Origin: Agrobacterium cucumeris
GTDB lineage: Bacteria; Pseudomonadota; Alphaproteobacteria; Rhizobiales; Rhizobiaceae
Assembly: GCF_030036535.1 (NCBI RefSeq)
Contig: NZ_CP080388.1
Location: forward strand, 992,001 to 1,056,000
Reading direction: 5' to 3'
Length of the DNA stretch: 64,000 bases
Below the pieces are notes generated by a model. It worked only from the letters and a program-made list of their open reading frames with translations. It was not told where the DNA came from and ran no database searches. Shown piece after piece: positions 42,508 through 50,689 of this stretch (positions are counted from its first letter, which is position 1; the number at the start of each line of letters is the position of its first letter). Both the position numbers and the translations under genes were made by a program.

Positions 42508-43442
42508 GGGTTTGCCCCCTTCATGGAAATGGGATGGACCTTGCCGGCGGTCTCGTTGCCGACATAGACACCGAAATTGCCGATGGAACTTTCCAGCGCA
42601 AAACGATTGACGATATCCGCTGTCGCGGCGGAATCGAATTTTGTGGAGCCAAGCGCACTCGGCAACAGGAAACGACCCTGTTCCGGTGCGTCGTCACCCT
42701 CGGCAAGCGCGTGGTAGACGATATGCTGGCGTCCATCCGCCTTGTTTTCATAAACGGAGTAGAGAAAGCCCGTCCTGACGGAGAGGCCCGTCAACTCCTC
42801 AAGGCGCGATGTCAGCGCCACGACGGGATCACCGCCTGCGACGACGCAGCCGGGCAGCGACAGCACGTCATCACCAACGAGGTAAATCTCGCCGCGCCGC
42901 TCCAGCACCGCGCCAACCGTAATTTCGCCCTCGGCTGCCGCCGAGACCGCCTTGGCGGCCAGCATCGGCGTGAAATAACCGCCACGCGCATAGCCCAGAC
43001 CGTTCAGGCCGCTATTGTCGAAAGCACCAATGCGACCGAGCAGGATGACATGGTCGCCCGCCTCGATAACCTCCTGCATCGTGCACTCAAACCAGGCCGC
43101 AACCTCAGCGAAGACTGGCGATCCCTGCGGTGCATCCGACCAGGCGGCGGCGGCAAAACGATCCTCCACCGGGCGGGCGAAGGTGTTGGACAGGTCCTTC
43201 TGGTTTTCCGACAGAATGTTGACGGCGAAGTTTTTCGCGCCGGTCATCGTCGCGAAATTGCGCGAGGTGCGTGCGAGGCAGATCAACAGCAGCGGCGGAT
43301 CGAGCGAAACGGAAGTGAAAGAATTTGCGGTGAAGCCAACCGGCTTTCCCGCGTCATCCCGCGTGGTCACGATCGTTACTCCCGTCACGAAAGCGCCGAA
43401 TGCGTCGCGCAAGGCGCGCGGGTCAAGGTTTGCAACAGTCAT
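42504..43442 (-). CDS. Flavin reductase with C-terminal Nudix-like domain, TgnA-like
   Basis: 312 residues. Residues 1-165 are a flavin reductase domain of the HpaC/RutF fold (GAFVTGVTIVTTRD, GFTANSFTSVSLDPPLLLICL, FAVNILS). Residues 175-310 look like a Nudix fold (VGAVLERRGEIYLV, LPGCVVAGGD, SRLEELTGL, LYSVYE) but the first glutamate of the Nudix box is missing, so pyrophosphatase activity is unlikely. The N-terminal part should supply reduced flavin to the LLM oxygenase. It overlaps genes on both sides by 4 nt. Confidence 0.85.
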   Translation of the reverse strand: MTVANLDPRALRDAFGAFVTGVTIVTTRDDAGKPVGFTANSFTSVSLDPPLLLICLARTSRNFATMTGAKNFAVNILSENQKDLSNTFARPVEDRFAAAAWSDAPQGSPVFAEVAAWFECTMQEVIEAGDHVILLGRIGAFDNSGLNGLGYARGGYFTPMLAAKAVSAAAEGEITVGAVLERRGEIYLVGDDVLSLPGCVVAGGDPVVALTSRLEELTGLSVRTGFLYSVYENKADGRQHIVYHALAEGDDAPEQGRFLLPSALGSTKFDSAATADIVNRFALESSIGNFGVYVGNETAGKVHPISMKGANP

Positions 43443-44284
43443 TGCGGCTCCTCCTCAATAGCCAGCCATTCGGCCATCAGTGCATTGACAGTTTCAGGTG
43501 CGGTCAGATTGACCATATGCCGGTGCGCATCAACGATGCGAGCGTAACCACGCGGCGTGATTGCCGCCATCTGCTCGGCCATCTGCGGCGTCGAATTCGG
43601 ATCATCAGAACCAGTCAGGAAAAGCGCGGGGCAAGCGACCGAAGGCCAGCGATCCGCATAGGTCTCATCCCCGCCCGCAAAGGCCGTGTAGGCAACTGCG
43701 TAACCTTCCGGGTCGACCATTTCCAGCCAACCGCGTGTCAGTTCCCGCGCATGCTGGCTCTTGGCGTCATCGCCGAACCAGCGCAACAGTGGACCTTCCT
43801 TGTCCACGCCCTCGGTGCGAATTGCCGCCGCACGGGCAAGCACCGCTGCTTTTGCCACCGGATCACGGCGATAGACGCCGTTCAGGTAACCGACGCGCGC
43901 AATCCGATCTCCGAAGGTTGCTGCCGCTCCGCCGGAAATCAATGCGCCCATGGAATGGCCGGCAACATTGGCGCGTGCGATCCGCATATCGTCAAGAAAA
44001 CGGCCGAACCAGCCGACAAAATCCGTAAGCGTGCTGCCCGCGGCCAAACGTGCGCTGCCGCCATGGCCCGGCATATCGACCGCAATGACACGGTGCGTCC
44101 GGGAAAAAACTTCGATCTGCGGCTCCCATGCTTCAAGCCGCATGCCGACGCCGTGGATGAGGATCAGATCCTCACCCGCACCGGCTTCGAAATAAGCCGC
44201 CCCGCCCTCGGTCGTCTTGCGAGGGAGCGCGGCAGCACCTGCCTTTGCAACATTGACCCTTGAGGTGGTGGCGGCCTCCTGCAT
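43439..44284 (-). CDS. Alpha/beta hydrolase, candidate ring-fission product hydrolase
   Basis: 281 residues from ATG 44284 (GAGGG at 8-nt spacing; TTG 44299 is upstream in frame). Alpha/beta-hydrolase fold with oxyanion HGVGMR, nucleophile Ser111 in AGHSMGA, acid near Asp227/228 (TGSDDPN) and a histidine in VDAHRHMV (His254 or His256). In the trigonelline scheme the hydrolase splits the N-methylformamido-methylene succinate into succinate semialdehyde, methylamine, formate and CO2; this protein is the only candidate for that step here. RutD-like aminoacrylate hydrolase is an alternative reading. Confidence 0.85.
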   Translation of the reverse strand: MQEAATTSRVNVAKAGAAALPRKTTEGGAAYFEAGAGEDLILIHGVGMRLEAWEPQIEVFSRTHRVIAVDMPGHGGSARLAAGSTLTDFVGWFGRFLDDMRIARANVAGHSMGALISGGAAATFGDRIARVGYLNGVYRRDPVAKAAVLARAAAIRTEGVDKEGPLLRWFGDDAKSQHARELTRGWLEMVDPEGYAVAYTAFAGGDETYADRWPSVACPALFLTGSDDPNSTPQMAEQMAAITPRGYARIVDAHRHMVNLTAPETVNALMAEWLAIEEEPQ

Positions 44285-44295
44285 TGACGTCGCCC

Positions 44296-44898
44296 TCAAA
44301 CGCCGGCCGGGTTGGCGACATCCTGACCGAGATCCTGCAGATCCTGGTAACGGTCGCCAATACGGTGATGGGGCCGGCCGCCAACCGAAGCGCCGAGTGC
44401 GACGACGATCTCATCGGCAGCCGGGGCATCGGGAATGGCGGTCTGAATGGTCAGATAATGCGAACGGCGGCCTTCATCATTCTTGTCCATCAGCGGGATC
44501 ATGATCGGTGCATTGCCCGGACCACGGGTGTTACAGAAGGCCAGGTAAGATTTCGCGCCAACCGCTTGGCGATAGTGATTGCCAAACCGCAACGTGTGGA
44601 TGAGCGCGGACGCATGTTCGATCTCACCATCCAGCCCGACGACCGCCGCCTTGCCATAGGCCTCCACAGCTTCGCCCGAGCCGACGGCATCAAGGATCAT
44701 CTTCGTCAGCAACTCGCCAAGCACGGGCGCACCGGCATGGATTTCCGGCTTCAGGTTTTCCACGAAGCCTTTTCCCGCCCAGGGATTTTTCACGACCGCA
44801 ATCGCGCTGAACAGCTTCAAGGGCGTAGCGGCAGCCTTGCCTCCCTCAATCAACGTCGTTTCGACCTGCAGCAGGGTCTTGCGGATCTGGATGGACAT
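44296..44898 (-). CDS. DUF1185 (amino acid synthesis family) protein
   Basis: 200 residues matching the PF06684 family: IRKTLLQVETTLIEGG at the start, VVKNPWAGKGFVENL, and the C-terminal GGRPHHRIGDRYQDLQDLG. The family name is misleading, as no activity is established. GGAGAG lies 7 nt before ATG 44898. It is the first gene of a tightly overlapping block (DUF1185, hydrolase, reductase, oxygenase, dehydrogenase) controlled by the palindrome at 44926. The published trigonelline pathway is described as assisted by a conserved hypothetical protein, a role that this gene could fill. Confidence 0.85.
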   Translation of the reverse strand: MSIQIRKTLLQVETTLIEGGKAAATPLKLFSAIAVVKNPWAGKGFVENLKPEIHAGAPVLGELLTKMILDAVGSGEAVEAYGKAAVVGLDGEIEHASALIHTLRFGNHYRQAVGAKSYLAFCNTRGPGNAPIMIPLMDKNDEGRRSHYLTIQTAIPDAPAADEIVVALGASVGGRPHHRIGDRYQDLQDLGQDVANPAGV

Positions 44899-44925
44899 GG
44901 GCGTTCTCTCCGTAAATATGATGTC

Positions 44926-44941
44926 TTATGGTATGCCATAA
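44926..44941. promoter_or_regulatory. GntR-type operator upstream of DUF1185 gene
   Basis: TTATGGTATGCCATAA, symmetric except for the central T/G pair, lies 28 bp upstream of the DUF1185 start. The TGG-N4-CCA core is typical of FadR/VanR-group GntR regulators, and near-identical copies occur at 48707 and 49627. Confidence 0.75.
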
Positions 44942-45015
44942 TACATTACTGTCAAGGGCCAGATGATTTTCGTTTTCAAAATCGAAAATCATTAATTTTA
45001 ACAGTATGTTACACC

Positions 45016-46194
45016 TTAAAATTCCGCGATGCTTCCGTCATAGGCGAGCTCGTACAGACGCGTCATTTCGGCAATTGTGGGCACCCGGGGGTTATTGGCG
45101 GGCGTGCCAGACGCAAGGCCCTGACGCACCATTTCCGGCAACAGTTCGAGATAGCGGCTCCTGTCGATGCCGAACTCTTGCGGGGTCGGCACCTTCAGCC
45201 GCCTGTTCAGGCCGATGAAGGCCTCCACCAGCTTTGTGCCGGCAATCTGGTCGCTATCCGCCGCGCTGGCACAACCCAGGGCACGGGCGGCGGCGGCATA
45301 ATGCGGCAAAGCGGAATTCAGCGAAAACTGCGTGACCAGTGGCAGTACCATCGCATTCGACATGCCATGCGGCACATGGAAAAAAGCACCGACCGGCCGG
45401 CTGAGACCATGGATCAGCGCAGTCGATGTGTTGGAAACGGCAAGCCCGGCATGGGTTGCGCCCAGCATCATCGCTTCGCGCGCATCCCGGTCATCAGGAT
45501 TATCAGCCACTTTTTCAAGATTTGCGCCGATCAGCTTCAGCGCGGAAAGCGCCAGCGCTTCGGAATGGGCGTTGCCGTTACGGTTGACCAGCGCCTCCAG
45601 CGCGTGGGTCAATGCATCGATGCCTGTATCGACGGTGACGCGGTAGGGGCAGGTCAGCGTCAGCTCGTAGTCGATGATGGCGGCGACAGGCAAAGCGGCG
45701 GTGCCAAGGATCAGCATTTTTTCGCTTGCCACCGTATCGGTGACGACGGCGGCGCGGGTCACTTCCGATCCGGTGCCGGCGGTGGTGGGGATAGCAATCA
45801 CCGGCATGGCGGCGAAATCCACGATCCGCGGCACCTTTAGGGTGCGCAACTCTTCGCCGCTGGTCGCGACGATGGCGCCTGCCTTTGCGGTATCCATGGC
45901 GCTGCCGCCACCGAGGGCGACAAGACCGTCATGACTACCATCGGAAATGCGCTTCACCAAAGCAGCGATCGATATGTCCGTCGGGTCTTCAACGACTTCG
46001 GAGAAAATGGCGCCGTCTATGCCTTCGCCTGAAAGCGCCTGCAAAAGCGCATCGGCATGGCCGAGCTTCTGCATCACGGGGTCACAGACGAGCAGAGGAC
46101 GATTGACGCCGAGCGATTTCAGCATGGCCGGCAATCGGAAACGGCTACCGCCGCCGATCAGCATTTCGCGGGGCATCAGGACACGGTTTATCAT
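45016..46194 (-). CDS. Iron-containing (group III) alcohol dehydrogenase
   Basis: 392 residues with the NAD-binding GGGSAMDTAK motif, the TTAGTGSEVT segment, and metal ligands within DALTHALEA and HGLSRPVGAFFHVPHGMSNAMVLP. It would interconvert an alcohol or lactol with its aldehyde using NAD(P). ATG 46194 has GGAG at 7-nt spacing. It lies between the importer genes and the DUF1185 block, co-directional with both. Possible substrates are a hydroxybutyrolactone-type intermediate or 4-hydroxybutyrate; neither can be read from sequence. Confidence 0.88.
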   Translation of the reverse strand: MINRVLMPREMLIGGGSRFRLPAMLKSLGVNRPLLVCDPVMQKLGHADALLQALSGEGIDGAIFSEVVEDPTDISIAALVKRISDGSHDGLVALGGGSAMDTAKAGAIVATSGEELRTLKVPRIVDFAAMPVIAIPTTAGTGSEVTRAAVVTDTVASEKMLILGTAALPVAAIIDYELTLTCPYRVTVDTGIDALTHALEALVNRNGNAHSEALALSALKLIGANLEKVADNPDDRDAREAMMLGATHAGLAVSNTSTALIHGLSRPVGAFFHVPHGMSNAMVLPLVTQFSLNSALPHYAAAARALGCASAADSDQIAGTKLVEAFIGLNRRLKVPTPQEFGIDRSRYLELLPEMVRQGLASGTPANNPRVPTIAEMTRLYELAYDGSIAEF

Positions 46195-46250
46195 TGCAGT
46201 TCTCCGCCACTCTCATTCTGCATTGTTCGGAAAGGCCGAAGGCCAGATGA

Positions 46251-46281
46251 CCTGAAGCGGAATATCGTTATCCCGCTCAGG
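46251..46281 (-). other. Intercistronic stem-loop, ABC ATPase to alcohol dehydrogenase
   Basis: CCTGA/TCAGG and GCGG/CCGC arms with small mismatches form a long imperfect stem in the 98-bp gap. No U-run. It could be an RNA-processing or partial terminator element. Confidence 0.35.
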
Positions 46282-46292
46282 CCGAGACGAGC

Positions 46293-47042
46293 CTAATGCG
46301 CCAGGATTTTCGACAGGAAGGAGCGGGCACGCTCCGTCTTCGGATCGGTGAAGAAACTGTCGCCCTCACCGATTTCGACGATTTCGCCGCCATCCATGAA
46401 GACGATGCGGTCCGCCACCTTGCGGGCAAAACCCATCTCATGCGTCACCACCATCATCGTCATGCCCTCCTGCGCGAGCGAGACCATGACGTCGAGGACC
46501 TCGTTGATCATTTCCGGATCGAGCGCCGATGTCGGCTCATCGAACAGCATGGCGACCGGGTCCATCGCCAGCGCACGGGCAATGGCGACGCGCTGTTGCT
46601 GACCGCCCGACAACTGCCCGGGATATTTCCTGGCATGCGCCGTCAACCCCACCCGTTCGAGAAGGGCATTGGCCTTGGCAAGCGCTTCCGCCGGCGAACG
46701 GCCCAGAACCTTCTCCTGCCCGATGCAGAGATTTTCAAGGATCGTCATATGCGGGAAAAGTTCGAAATGCTGAAACACCATGCCCACCCTGGAGCGCAGT
46801 TTCGGCATATCGGTCTTAGGATCTGTCACCTCCACACCGTTGACCGTGATGACGCCGTTGCCAATCGTCTCCAGCGCATTGACGCATTTGATCAGGGTCG
46901 ATTTTCCGGAACCGGAAGGCCCGCAGATCACGACGACTTCCCCCTTGGCGACATTCAGGCTGCAATTGGTCAGAACCTGAAAATTCGGGCCATACCATTT
47001 ATTGACGGATTGTAGTTCGATCATGCTGATTGCTTGCGACAT
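46293..47042 (-). CDS. Amino acid ABC transporter ATP-binding protein (GlnQ-type)
   Basis: 249 residues with Walker [10 protein letters not shown], signature [15 protein letters not shown], Walker [14 protein letters not shown] and H-loop [12 protein letters not shown] with 7-nt spacing fixes ATG 47042. The third gene of the importer unit, 11 bp after the permease. GlnQ-type ATPases serve polar amino acid and opine importers, so a betaine-like amino acid derivative such as N-methylnicotinate is a plausible substrate. Confidence 0.93.
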   Translation of the reverse strand: MSQAISMIELQSVNKWYGPNFQVLTNCSLNVAKGEVVVICGPSGSGKSTLIKCVNALETIGNGVITVNGVEVTDPKTDMPKLRSRVGMVFQHFELFPHMTILENLCIGQEKVLGRSPAEALAKANALLERVGLTAHARKYPGQLSGGQQQRVAIARALAMDPVAMLFDEPTSALDPEMINEVLDVMVSLAQEGMTMMVVTHEMGFARKVADRIVFMDGGEIVEIGEGDSFFTDPKTERARSFLSKILAH

Positions 47043-47053
47043 CGGACCGCTCC

Positions 47054-47743
47054 TTAATGCACGTCAGTCGACATGGGGCCATAGGCCTTGCCGAACCGCT
47101 TTTCGATCCGGCGCTGGATCAGTTCCCAGGCGGTCGTCATGGCGAGGTAATAAAGGGCTGCGACCATGAAGAGTTCGAGAACCAGGAACTTTTCCTGAAT
47201 GAGCACCTGCGTGCGGCGCAGAAGCTCTTCCATGGAAATGATCGAAGCGATCGACGTCGTCTTGAGCACGCCGTTGACGGAATTGCCGAGCGGCGGAATG
47301 ATGATGCGGAAAGCCTGCGGCGCAACGATGTACCGCATCACCTGCGCCTCGGTCATGCCGATGGCGCGGGCCGCATTGATCTGGCCCTTCGGAACCGCGG
47401 CAATGCCCGCCCGGACGATTTCCGACAGATAGGCCGCTTCACAGAGCGACAGGCCGATCAGCGTTGATTGCAGAACCGTCAGCTTGATGCCGATCTGCGG
47501 CAGACCGGTATAGATGATGATGAGCTGCACCAGAAGCGGGGTGCCGCGAAAGATCCAGGTGTAGAAATAGGCCGGCCCGGACAGGAACCGGTATTTCGAC
47601 ATGCGCATCACCGCAATAACGAAGCCCAGCGCCAGACCCGCCGTCATGGCGAAAACAGTGAGGCCGAGCGTCACCAACGCGCCCTCGAACAGATAATAAT
47701 TCGTCAGATATTCGAAGAAACCTTCCCAGTTCCAACCCTTCAC
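47054..47743 (-). CDS. Amino acid ABC transporter permease (HisM/GlnP-type)
   Basis: About 229 residues, five to six helices, with [15 protein letters not shown] and the EAA-type loop [33 protein letters not shown]. The start is taken at GTG 47743 because GGAG lies 6 nt upstream; an in-frame TTG at 47755 lacks a site. Only one permease is encoded, so it presumably works as a homodimer. Confidence 0.9.
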   Translation of the reverse strand: MKGWNWEGFFEYLTNYYLFEGALVTLGLTVFAMTAGLALGFVIAVMRMSKYRFLSGPAYFYTWIFRGTPLLVQLIIIYTGLPQIGIKLTVLQSTLIGLSLCEAAYLSEIVRAGIAAVPKGQINAARAIGMTEAQVMRYIVAPQAFRIIIPPLGNSVNGVLKTTSIASIISMEELLRRTQVLIQEKFLVLELFMVAALYYLAMTTAWELIQRRIEKRFGKAYGPMSTDVH

Positions 47744-47770
47744 GTCTTTCTCCAATTCATGCGGGAACGG

Positions 47771-47796
47771 TCGCGGCGAGAGCTTTCCCGCCGCGA
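47771..47796 (-). other. Intercistronic hairpin after second binding-protein gene
   Basis: TCGCGGCG (47771-47778) and CGCCGCGA (47789-47796) form a perfect 8-bp stem with a 10-nt loop, in the same position as the hairpin after the PotD-like gene. Confidence 0.55.
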
Positions 47797-47818
47797 TGAC
47801 TATTCAGATGGATGGAAT

Positions 47819-48679
47819 TCAGCCTTCCGGGCCGAGAACGGCGAGATCGCCCGGCGCAATGCTGACGCCATACCCGCCCATCAGCTTCTCGAGTGCACCA
47901 TCGGCCTTCATCTCCTTCAGAGCGGCAGAAACGGCGTCGGCGACATCCTTGTTACCGAAGGAAAGCGAACCGGGTGTGGGATACATGCCGGAAAGCGCAT
48001 GGGTGAATTCGCCACGATCCTGATATTGCTTGGCAACCGGATCGATCGATACCGCTGCCTGCACCTGGCCGGCGCGCAACGCCTGATAAACCGTCGCGTA
48101 ATTGTCGAAGAGGTTGATCGTCATCGGCGCCAGACCGCGCTTCTTGAAGTCTTCGTTCAGTTCCTTGATCTTGCGTTCGGCATAACCGCCAATATCGGTG
48201 CTGACGGCCTTGCCGGCGAGATCATCGACCTTGGTGATGGGATCGGACGCGCCGACCGCCGTGGAAATGCTGATGGCGAGGTTTTCATAGGGGATCATGA
48301 ACAGGATCTTGCGTCGCTCTGCCGTTACGAACAGGCCGGCATTGATCATGTCCCAGCGGCCACCCTGCAGGCCCGGCACCATGGTCGCATATTCGGTGCT
48401 GATATATTCCGGCTTCAGGCACAGACGCTTGGCGATTTCATAACCCAGCTCAATGCGCAGCCCTTTAAGGACGCCCTGCTGATCGGCATAGGCCATGGGC
48501 GGCAGGGTCGGGCTGGTGGCCATGACGAGATGACCGGGCTTGATGAGGTGATCGTCGGATATTTTCGGTGTGCAGTCCTGAGCAACAGCAGCACCGGCAA
48601 AAAGAGTGATGGCAACGCCCGCCAGAAAGGTTTTGGCGCGCACGGCTGTGCATTTCCGGGAAATCGGATTCCAGTTCAT
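47819..48679 (-). CDS. Amino acid-type ABC transporter substrate-binding protein
   Basis: 286 residues of the SBP_bac_3 family with a signal peptide (hydrophobic 17-31, cleavage after AVA) and an early cysteine pair region (DCTP). Motifs MATSPTLPPMAYADQQGVLKGL and GGRWDMINAG fit polar amino acid or opine binding. GGAGC precedes ATG 48679. It is the first gene of the importer, and an operator-like palindrome lies 28-43 bp upstream at 48707, so import is likely induced by the pathway substrate. Confidence 0.9.
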   Translation of the reverse strand: MNWNPISRKCTAVRAKTFLAGVAITLFAGAAVAQDCTPKISDDHLIKPGHLVMATSPTLPPMAYADQQGVLKGLRIELGYEIAKRLCLKPEYISTEYATMVPGLQGGRWDMINAGLFVTAERRKILFMIPYENLAISISTAVGASDPITKVDDLAGKAVSTDIGGYAERKIKELNEDFKKRGLAPMTINLFDNYATVYQALRAGQVQAAVSIDPVAKQYQDRGEFTHALSGMYPTPGSLSFGNKDVADAVSAALKEMKADGALEKLMGGYGVSIAPGDLAVLGPEG

Positions 48680-48706
48680 ATTAAGCTCCGCTCTTTATAT
48701 TATTTA

Positions 48707-48722
48707 TTATGGCATACCATCA
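48707..48722. promoter_or_regulatory. GntR-type operator upstream of importer operon
   Basis: TTATGGCATACCATCA is the inverse counterpart of the palindrome at 44926 (14 of 16 positions agree with its reverse complement TTATGGCATACCATAA apart from one end base). It lies in the promoter region of the substrate-binding protein gene. Confidence 0.75.
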
Positions 48723-48862
48723 CACCAAACGGTTTGCCCTGTCAAGAAGCGGCTAAGGATTTTTCTAAATTACTGAAAAACAACGATAAACATAATAATC
48801 GCAACCTTGCGGCTCCCGGCAGGGTAACCACAAGGGCGGGATAATCGGAGCACCGAAAACCG

Positions 48863-49558
48863 TCAGTCGGCGGTTTTTTGCGCCGTCAGAACGGCTTCGG
48901 CGATGGCGCAGGCGCTTGTGACATGGTCGAGCGCGGCCTTGTAGGCAGCGTCACCGTCACCCTTTCGGATGGCCTCAACGATCTTTTCCATCTGCGCCGG
49001 ACCGTCAGTGTCGCGGCTTTTCGTCTTGATGGTCATGGAGCGCAGATGGTTGATCCGAACCGTCAGCAGATTGACGACGCCCCAGGCGACATGCCGGTCG
49101 ATCTTGCTGAACAAGGTCTGGTAAAAGGATGAGGTATGTGCCAGCACGCCCGGCATATCCTTCGCGAGATAACTTTCACGGATGTGCCTGAGCGAAACCT
49201 CCAGCGCCTCGACGATGGCGGGATCGCGGCGTTCGGCGCAAAGGCGTGCCGCCATTCCCTCCAGCGCACCGCGAATTTCGTAAATCTGCTTGGCCTCATC
49301 CAAATCGAGCAGCGCGACCATGGGCCCCTTGTTGGGCAAATTCGCCACCAGCCCCTCGGATTCCAGATGCCGCAGGACCTCGCGCACAATGGTGCGGGAA
49401 ACGCCGAGCTGGGCGCAGAGATCACGCTCCACCAGACGGTCTCCCGGGCGGAAATAACCATTCACGATGGCATCCCGCACCTTGTCGAGCGCAAGTTCCC
49501 TCAGCGTCTTCGTCGGACGCTCAACGCGAATGGCAGTTCCCTGCAAAGCACCGGTCAT
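48863..49558 (-). CDS. GntR/FadR-family regulator of the catabolic cluster
   Basis: 231 residues from ATG 49558 (GAGG at 7-nt spacing; the upstream in-frame start lacks a site). Winged helix-turn-helix at about 15-80 (LVERDLCAQLGVSRTIVREVLRHLESEGLV) and a C-terminal FCD domain (about 90-220) that binds a small acid in relatives. A palindrome at 49627 lies before the gene, and two sister sites lie before the importer and the DUF1185 block, so it is probably an autoregulated repressor of the whole unit. It is expected to respond to the substrate or an acidic pathway intermediate. Confidence 0.88.
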   Translation of the reverse strand: MTGALQGTAIRVERPTKTLRELALDKVRDAIVNGYFRPGDRLVERDLCAQLGVSRTIVREVLRHLESEGLVANLPNKGPMVALLDLDEAKQIYEIRGALEGMAARLCAERRDPAIVEALEVSLRHIRESYLAKDMPGVLAHTSSFYQTLFSKIDRHVAWGVVNLLTVRINHLRSMTIKTKSRDTDGPAQMEKIVEAIRKGDGDAAYKAALDHVTSACAIAEAVLTAQKTAD

Positions 49559-49626
49559 GGTATCACCTCGTTTGGCACATTCCGCTTCGGCTCGCCGCAC
49601 GCCAAAGCAGGTTCTGGCTCTTGATA

Positions 49627-49640
49627 TTATGGCGTACCAA
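49627..49640. promoter_or_regulatory. GntR-type operator upstream of the regulator gene
   Basis: TTATGGCGTACCAA shares the TTATGG-N4-CCA core with the sites at 44926 and 48707, and lies about 70 bp upstream of the GntR gene start, indicating autoregulation. Confidence 0.65.
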
Positions 49641-49682
49641 CTTATTTAGCCGCGCATCATCTTTATGGCAACAGCAGACCGT

Positions 49683-49702
49683 GCGGCAGGACAGCCTGCC
49701 GC
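49683..49702. terminator. Terminator-like hairpin downstream of purU
   Basis: GCGGCAGG (49683-49690) and CCTGCCGC (49695-49702) form a perfect 8-bp stem with a 4-nt loop, 15 bp beyond the purU stop. No U-run follows, so it may act as an RNA 3' end stabiliser. Confidence 0.45.
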
Positions 49703-49716
49703 GGCACCGGGAAACC

Positions 49717-50601
49717 TTATCCCATTCTTTCCGAGGCATAGGAGCCGGGACCGGGCGGAAACACCACGGTTCGGCTGCCGTTCAGGAATACCCGCCGGTG
49801 GATGTGGGCGTGAATGGCCCGGGCCAGCACCTGTGCTTCCACATCGCGGCCAAGCGACACGTAATCCTCCGCACTCTGGGCGTGGGTGATGCGCACGATA
49901 TCCTGCTCGATGATCGGGCCTTCATCCAGATCCGCAGTCACATAATGCGCCGTCGCGCCGATCAGCTTCACACCGCGCTGATAGGCCTGTTTATAGGGGT
50001 TGGCGCCCTTGAAGGATGGCAGGAAGGAGTGGTGGATATTGATGATCTTTCCCGACATCGCCGCGCACATCCTGTCGGATAGCACCTGCATGTAACGGGC
50101 GAGCACGATGAGCTCCGTTCCGGTGCTTTCAGCGATCTCCATGATCCGGGCTTCGGCCTGCGGCTTGTTTTCTTTCGTTACCGGAATGTGGTGGAAGGGA
50201 ATGTCGTGGTTGACGACGACCTTCTGGTATTCGAAGTGGTTGGAGACCACGCCGACAATATTGATCGGCAGGGCGCCGATGCGCCAGCGATACAGCAGAT
50301 CGTTGAGGCAATGGCCGAAGCGCGACACCATCAAAAGAACCTTCATCCGTTCGGACTGGTCGTGCAGCGCCACCTCCATGCCGAACTTTTCCGAGATCGG
50401 TGCAAGCCCGGCCATAAGCTCGTCGCGTTTTGCTCCCTCCTCCGAAATGAAACCCACACGCATGAAGAAGCGACCTGTGCCCAGATCATCGAACTGCGAA
50501 CTGTCGATGATGTTGCAGCCCTTGTCAGCCAGAAAGCCTGAAAGGGCGGCGACGATGCCACGGGTGGACTTGCATGTTACGGTCAGGACGAAATTCGTCA
50601 T
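49717..50601 (-). CDS. purU: Formyltetrahydrofolate deformylase
   Basis: 294 residues: N-terminal ACT domain (about 5-85) and C-terminal formyl transferase/hydrolase domain with GVVSNH, IVLARYMQVLS, NIHHSFLPSFKGANPYKQAYQRGVKLIGATAHYVT, and ADLDEGPIIEQD, the PurU signature. It releases formate from 10-formyl-THF and regenerates THF. In rhizobia purU often accompanies demethylation genes; here it would clear one-carbon units made by the N-methylglutamate/sarcosine-type dehydrogenase. It is transcribed leftwards after gmaS but behind a good terminator. Confidence 0.94.
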   Translation of the reverse strand: MTNFVLTVTCKSTRGIVAALSGFLADKGCNIIDSSQFDDLGTGRFFMRVGFISEEGAKRDELMAGLAPISEKFGMEVALHDQSERMKVLLMVSRFGHCLNDLLYRWRIGALPINIVGVVSNHFEYQKVVVNHDIPFHHIPVTKENKPQAEARIMEIAESTGTELIVLARYMQVLSDRMCAAMSGKIINIHHSFLPSFKGANPYKQAYQRGVKLIGATAHYVTADLDEGPIIEQDIVRITHAQSAEDYVSLGRDVEAQVLARAIHAHIHRRVFLNGSRTVVFPPGPGSYASERMG

Positions 50602-50629
50602 CTGGCGTTCTCTCTGTCATCAATAAGGG

Positions 50630-50658
50630 AAAAACCCGCGCCGTTTGACGAGCGCGGG
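50630..50658 (-). terminator. Rho-independent terminator after gmaS
   Basis: CCCGCGC (50635-50641) pairs with GCGCGGG (50652-50658), with a CGT/ACG extension inside the loop; the leftward transcript then reads UUUUU. It lies about 30 bp past the gmaS stop. Confidence 0.85.
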
Positions 50659-50689
50659 AAGAGCCGCAAGGGCGGCGGGGAAAACCGGG

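Noticed and set aside
41467..44284. Assignment of the LLM, reductase and hydrolase genes as a Rut pyrimidine catabolism operon
   Set aside because: RutB (isochorismatase-like) and RutC (YjgF-like) are absent, the reductase carries an extra domain, and the presence of SSA dehydrogenase and DUF1185 fits the trigonelline scheme better.
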